Shown here: positions 61,001 to 64,000 of the stretch, piece by piece | Layout of the letters: the number at the start of each line of letters is the position of its first letter | How positions within the stretch are numbered: position 1 is the first letter of the stretch | Origin: Paracoccaceae bacterium | GTDB taxonomy: Bacteria > Pseudomonadota > Alphaproteobacteria > Rhodobacterales > Rhodobacteraceae | Reading direction: 5' to 3' | Assembly: GCA_014872815.1 (NCBI GenBank) | Contig: WKFK01000010.1 | Span: 1-64,000, forward strand | Length of the DNA stretch: 64,000 nucleotides | Made by a program: the position numbers and the translations under genes | The notes under the pieces: model-generated | The model's input: only the letters and a program-made list of their open reading frames with translations | Databases searched by the model: none | Told to the model about the DNA's origin: nothing

Positions 61001-61550
61001 CGAAAAAGCGGACCTCGAAGAGGCCATCCGCACCCTGCGCAGCGGTATTGCCAGTCTGAACAAAGAGGGGCGTGAGCGCCTCCTGACGGCTTTTGAACAG
61101 GTGAATTCAAACTTCTCCTTGTTGTTCCGCCACCTCTTTGGCGGGGGCGAGGCCAATCTGGTGTTGGTGGAGAGCGACGATCCGTTGGAAGCGGGGCTGG
61201 AAATCATGTGTCAGCCACCCGGAAAGAAACTCAGCACGCTGTCGCTTTTGTCCGGTGGTGAGCAAACCCTGACCGCCATGGCGCTGATCTTTGCGGTCTT
61301 CCTAGCCAACCCGGCACCCATTTGTGTGCTCGACGAGGTCGACGCGCCGTTGGACGACGCCAACGTGACGCGTTTCTGCGATCTCTTGGACGAGATGTGC
61401 CGTCGCACCAACACACGCTTTTTGATCATCACTCACCACGCGGTGACCATGGCGCGTATGGACCGCCTGTTTGGCGTAACGATGGTGGAGCAAGGTGTGA
61501 GCCAGTTGGTGTCTGTGGACCTGAAAGCGGCCGAAACTTTGGTGGCCTGA
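58095..61550 (+). CDS. smc: Chromosome segregation protein SMC
   Basis: A 1151-residue SMC ATPase starting at TTG, which gives the standard N-terminus MRFSKLRLTGFKSFVDPTDL. Walker A is GPNGCGKSN (residues 31-39). Two long coiled coils flank the hinge at about residues 510-640 (GWYVLPQYGDVQPLPDGVTS). The signature is LSGGEQTLTAMAL (1052 on) and Walker B is CVLDEVDAP with Asp1080-Glu1081. It compacts and resolves replicated chromosomes with ScpA/ScpB, which are not in the window. The ribosome binding site is weak (AGGA, 11 bases away). With a TTG start this predicts modest translation. Confidence 0.97.
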   Translation: MRFSKLRLTGFKSFVDPTDLIIADGLTGVVGPNGCGKSNLLEALRWVMGENRPKAMRGGGMEDVIFAGASTRPARNFAEVSLQIDNSERLAPAGFNDDDALEIVRRITRDVGSAYKVNAKDVRARDVQMLFADASTGAHSPALVRQGQIAELINAKPKARRRILEEAAGISGLYQRRHEAELKLKGAETNLARVDDVIEQLASQLAQLSRQARQAARYRAIGDELRQAEGMLLYRRWREADDARAAADEELKTRTTQAAQAEVLARAAAKTRQERDEVLPGKREEEAIASAVLQRLQVQRDSLNDQESHALQIIETLKNRILQLGRDMEREAGLNRDAEDTIERLEWEQRELAKAGEGQEEKLEAASDESREAASVLQEREAELSQLTEDVARLAARHQSAQRLLDDSQKTQDKSEAEADKARAAVAESKQALERAAEELELSRESEAEAIEAAQDAEERLAEVEEERAETQSREADARAERSEAEGELNALRAETTALAKLVERDTAEGGQILDRLQVQQGFEKALGAALADDLRAPEVEEDGPSGWYVLPQYGDVQPLPDGVTSLVQHVSVPEVLERRMSQIGLVANEDALSLQPLLKPGQRLVSLEGDLWRWDGYRAWAEDAPSAAALRLQQLNRLEELKQAMARATARADGAVDAHEALQTRLRELANVDQSAREARRAADRAVADANRALSRAEADRNLAEGRLESLGLAVTRHEEEAMAARQQLQEAERALSDLGDLDAARQEVEDIKMTVEGARIMMMSRRSAHDELRREGEARLKRTQEVIKEISGWRHRLETAEKRMNELSERKDASEEELIEAGAAPEEIAAKREELTEAIEAAEERRKAAADVLAEAESALREAEHNERDAERLASEAREARARSEARADAARETVTYAAERITEEQEVNPAQLLERLDVDPDKMPVSEAVENDVNRLKRQRDSLGAVNLRAEEDIKEVQEEHDVLVSEKADLEEAIRTLRSGIASLNKEGRERLLTAFEQVNSNFSLLFRHLFGGGEANLVLVESDDPLEAGLEIMCQPPGKKLSTLSLLSGGEQTLTAMALIFAVFLANPAPICVLDEVDAPLDDANVTRFCDLLDEMCRRTNTRFLIITHHAVTMARMDRLFGVTMVEQGVSQLVSVDLKAAETLVA

Positions 61551-61620
61551 GGCAGAGGGGCCAGCCCCTCCGGCCCACGGTGTGGGCCTCTTCCCCGGGA
61601 TATTTCTGGAATGAGAATGC
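61551..61620 (+). repeat. Structured intergenic element, copy B (after smc)
   Basis: It begins directly after the smc stop. Hairpin 1 is GAGGGG-CCAG-CCCCTC, hairpin 2 is GGCCCAC-GGT-GTGGGCC, then TCTTCCCCGGGATATTTCTG and GAATGAGAATGC. The tail is shared with the copy at 32920-32985. Both stems differ in sequence from that copy yet pair perfectly, and hairpin 2 keeps the GGT loop. Confidence 0.75.
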
Positions 61621-61683
61621 AGTCACTGCATTGTGACGCACAGGTGAGCGTGCCGCCGCCTAGGGTGGGGTAGGAGGTGCGCA

Positions 61684-62052
61684 ATGCGGACACTAATGAT
61701 TTGGGGCTTACTGTGCGCAGCCACTGGCGTCGCGGCACAGGATTGGAAAGTTCAAAAAGGTGATGTGCCGTTTGATGTTGCAGAGCTTTCCGCGCAGCTG
61801 TCTGGTCAGACTTTGGTGTTTTATGACGAAGGGCGCTCGGTTTTCGAAGCCAATGGCCAGTATCAATACACCTATGGCGGTGGCGGCACCTGGTATGGCC
61901 ATTGGCAGGTGACCGAGGGCAGTGTGGTCTGCGTAACTTTTGTCACCGGCGTGGAGCGCTGTGACCGGATTGTGGAAAATGGCGGGCGTCTGGTGATGCA
62001 GACCGCAGACGGTATGCGGTTTCCGGTGCGAGACATTGAGGCGCACTCTTAG
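61684..62052 (+). CDS. Small secreted protein of unknown function
   Basis: A 122-residue protein with a signal peptide (cleaved after GVAA, MRTLMIWGLLCAATGVAAQD). The mature part is about 100 residues, beta-rich, with two cysteines (VVCVTFVTGVERCDRI) probably disulfide-bonded. AGGAGG lies before the ATG. The layout (YDEGRSVFEANGQYQYTYGG, GTWYGHWQVTEG) recalls small periplasmic lipocalin-like or DUF995-type proteins, but I cannot place it with certainty. Confidence 0.75.
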   Translation: MRTLMIWGLLCAATGVAAQDWKVQKGDVPFDVAELSAQLSGQTLVFYDEGRSVFEANGQYQYTYGGGGTWYGHWQVTEGSVVCVTFVTGVERCDRIVENGGRLVMQTADGMRFPVRDIEAHS

Positions 62053-62070
62053 AGCGCGCCTCAAAGTTAT

Positions 62071-63243
62071 TTAAAGTGCGTTCAACAGCTGTGAGGTGGG
62101 CCAGGCGTCGGCTGGAAGGCCCAGACGCACTTGCTCTGCCTGAACCGCACGACGGGTCAGCTTGCCCAAGATGCCGTCCACCTTGCCAACGTCATGCCCT
62201 CGCGCTTTTAGCTTTTTCTGCAGTTGTTTCATCTGGTTGCCGGACAGACCCGGATCCGGGTTGCCCGCATTGTAGCGCGCCTTACCTTCCAGACGGTTGG
62301 CAAAATAGGCAGCTGTGGTCACGTAGACGAAGCTTTTGTTCCACTCAAAATACACGCTGTAGTTTGGGTAGGCCAAAAATGCCGGCCCTTTGCGCCCTTG
62401 TGGCAGCAGCAGCGAGGCCGGTAGGTTGGCGAGCTTCCCTTCGCGCGGTTTCACCCCCATTTTGGCCCATTGATTGGCGGGCAGAGTGGTGTCGAGGCCG
62501 GACTTGGACCAATCCAGATCGCTCGGTACCACAACCTCTTGCAGCCAGGGCTCATTTTTGCGCCAGCCCAGATGCGACAGCATCTTGCCGCCGGACATCA
62601 GCGCATCCTGTGGCGAGGTTTTGAGGCTGACTTTGCCGTCGCCATCGCCATCCACACCGTTTTCAATGATGTCTGCTGGCAGCATTTGCACCATGCCAAT
62701 TTCGCCGGCCCAAGCTCCGGTGGTTTTGGTGGGGCTGAAGTTGCCACGTTTGTAAAGTTCCAGAGCCGCAAACACCTGAGGGCGGAACAGCTCTGGACGG
62801 CGGCAATCATGCGCCAATGTCACCAGAGAGTTCAGCGTGTTGAAATCGCCTTGGAAGGCGCCGTAATCGGTTTCAAACGCCCAGAATGCCAAAAGCACGC
62901 CACGCGACACGCCGTATTGGCGCTCAATGCGGTCAAAGGTCGACGCATATTGCTTGGCTTTTTTGCGGCCCACATCAATCCGGTTCTGGCTGATCAGCCG
63001 CTGGGAAAAATCCAGAAAGGGCATCTGAAACACGCCTTGGGAGCGGTCCGCCTTGATGGTTTTCGGATCCTGTCGTGCGCTGGCAAAGAACTTGTCTACC
63101 GTGCCTTTGGAATAGCCCTTAGACAGGGCCTCTTTCTTCAAGCCATTGACAAAGCTGTTAAAAGACCCGCCGCATTGCGCGGAAGCTGTGGTGACTGTGC
63201 TGACGGTCAGGAACGCCGCGGTCAGCGCTGGCAAAAGACGCAT
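62071..63243 (-). CDS. Lytic murein transglycosylase (MltB family) with peptidoglycan-binding domain
   Basis: A 390-residue periplasmic enzyme with a signal peptide (cleaved around TASA-QCGG). The family 3 lytic transglycosylase domain has catalytic Glu124 in LAFWAFETDYGAFQGDFNTL. The C-terminal PG_binding_1 domain (LKARGHDVGKVDGILGKLTR) is complete. It cleaves the MurNAc-GlcNAc bond with formation of a 1,6-anhydro product. GAGGG precedes the ATG. Confidence 0.94.
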   Translation of the reverse strand: MRLLPALTAAFLTVSTVTTASAQCGGSFNSFVNGLKKEALSKGYSKGTVDKFFASARQDPKTIKADRSQGVFQMPFLDFSQRLISQNRIDVGRKKAKQYASTFDRIERQYGVSRGVLLAFWAFETDYGAFQGDFNTLNSLVTLAHDCRRPELFRPQVFAALELYKRGNFSPTKTTGAWAGEIGMVQMLPADIIENGVDGDGDGKVSLKTSPQDALMSGGKMLSHLGWRKNEPWLQEVVVPSDLDWSKSGLDTTLPANQWAKMGVKPREGKLANLPASLLLPQGRKGPAFLAYPNYSVYFEWNKSFVYVTTAAYFANRLEGKARYNAGNPDPGLSGNQMKQLQKKLKARGHDVGKVDGILGKLTRRAVQAEQVRLGLPADAWPTSQLLNAL

Positions 63244-63308
63244 TCAAATACCCTCGTGGACAAAGTGATTGCCCAGACATAGCCAGAGCCTGACGTGCGG
63301 GCAAGCGC

Positions 63309-64000
63309 CTAGAGGAGCGCCAGCACCACAACCACAGCCAATCCTGCCGCCCATGTCAGCCACAACGCCCGACAACAGGCATCCACATCATCGGCCACGA
63401 GCACCTTGCGTCCTTGTGGGTTCACATAGGGAAAGTCCTGCATCACGCCATCATATGAGCGTGGACCAGCCACGGCGACATCCAACGCACGCGCCATAGC
63501 GGATTCCGGCCAGCCTGCGTTGGGCGAGCGGTGCAGTTTCGCATCCGCCTTGATGGCTTTCCATTGCCCCAATCCGGCATGTGTCGCAGCAATCAACAGG
63601 GCGGTGAGGCGCGCTGGCACCCAGTTGAGCACGTCATCCAACCGCGCCGTCGCCCAGCCAAAGTCCTTGTGGCGCTCGGTTTTGTAGCCAATCATGCTGT
63701 CTGCGGTGTTTACAATCTTATAGATTAGCAACCCGGGCAGACCGCCAATCAGGAACCAGAACGCAGGCGCGATCACCCCGTCGCTCAGGTTCTCGGCGCC
63801 ACTTTCAATGGCGGATCGGGCAACGGCGCTTTGATCCAAGGCTTTGGTGTCCCGGCTTACAATCCGACCGACCATCATGCGCCCATCACCCAACGATTGC
63901 CGTAAGGCATCACCAACTGCTTGCACATGCTCCACCAACGAGCGCTGCGCCAACAGAACGGCGGCTAAAAGCACCTGCGGCAGCCAGCCAAACAGGCTGA
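63309..64000 (-). CDS. cobD: Adenosylcobinamide-phosphate synthase CbiB/CobD, N-terminus outside the window
   Basis: The C-terminal 230 or so residues of a CobD/CbiB membrane enzyme. Conserved blocks are [77 protein letters not shown] and [15 protein letters not shown]. It joins aminopropanol phosphate to cobyric acid in cobalamin synthesis. The frame continues past the right edge. It shows that this organism makes its own cobalamin, which fits the two B12 riboswitches and metal uptake genes at the left end. Confidence 0.95.
   Translation of the reverse strand, partial: SLFGWLPQVLLAAVLLAQRSLVEHVQAVGDALRQSLGDGRMMVGRIVSRDTKALDQSAVARSAIESGAENLSDGVIAPAFWFLIGGLPGLLIYKIVNTADSMIGYKTERHKDFGWATARLDDVLNWVPARLTALLIAATHAGLGQWKAIKADAKLHRSPNAGWPESAMARALDVAVAGPRSYDGVMQDFPYVNPQGRKVLVADDVDACCRALWLTWAAGLAVVVVLALL

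Overview
This 64 kb window is a gene-dense alphaproteobacterial chromosome segment, about 60% GC by eye. It almost certainly comes from the Roseobacter group of Rhodobacteraceae. Gene types typical of that group include a malyl-CoA/beta-methylmalyl-CoA lyase of the ethylmalonyl-CoA pathway, an FYDLN-type acidic protein, a Hint-domain protein, an N-terminally anchored RTX protein, DUF1636, COQ9 and the rpmI-rplT-pheST cluster. The genus cannot be fixed from the sequence alone.

Layout. 0-1.1 kb: the end of an IS3-family insertion sequence sits inside a sulfite dehydrogenase (soxC/sorA-like) gene and truncates it. 1.5-5.2 kb: a cobalamin riboswitch precedes a five-gene ECF metal transporter (DUF4198/NikK-like, CbiM, NikL-like, CbiQ, CbiO). 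5.3-6.7 kb: a lower-GC capsule-type glycosyltransferase gene. 7.0-10.5 kb: a second cobalamin riboswitch drives DUF1636 followed by a BtuDFC-like importer. Cobalamin synthesis reappears at the right edge with a partial cobD. 10.8-13.6 kb: acnB. 13.7-14.7 kb: a low-GC two-gene cassette of unknown function next to tRNA-Ala(GGC). 14.8-20.5 kb: FYDLN protein, YgjP-type metallopeptidase, GntR regulator, His-tailed NreB-like MFS exporter, quinone oxidoreductase and ferric-reductase-like protein. 20.7-25.1 kb: dgcN-dgcA-dat (D-glutamate/D-amino acid catabolism), divergent from mcl1. 25.2-33.7 kb: Lrp/LysE pair, accA, COQ9, rpsU, a membrane adenylate cyclase, a DEAD-box helicase, a YghU-type GST and a second LysE exporter. 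33.7-45.4 kb: two GMC oxidoreductases, an ECF41 sigma factor with its CxxC partner, Lrp/ald, two LysR regulators, an MscS channel, a GST, YtoQ and a methyltransferase. 45.4-53.2 kb: minus-strand pyk, small membrane protein, rpmI, rplT, Hint protein, pheS, pheT, GNAT. 53.4-64 kb: N-formylglutamate amidohydrolase family protein, DUF1244, RTX protein, GntR regulator, smc (TTG start), lytic transglycosylase and partial cobD.

Signals beyond the genes. (i) Three copies of a structured intergenic element each lie directly downstream of a stop codon; their hairpins vary in sequence and the tail carries GATATTT. (ii) The promoter of the ECF41 operon matches the known ECF41 consensus. (iii) Perfect inverted repeats lie upstream of a GntR and a LysR gene. 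(iv) A perfect 16-bp palindrome lies just upstream of tRNA-Ala. No prophage, CRISPR array or complete mobile element is present. The best candidates for new biology are the B12-controlled DUF1636/Btu operon, the B12-controlled NikK/NikL-type ECF system, the structured intergenic element and the small cassette beside tRNA-Ala.
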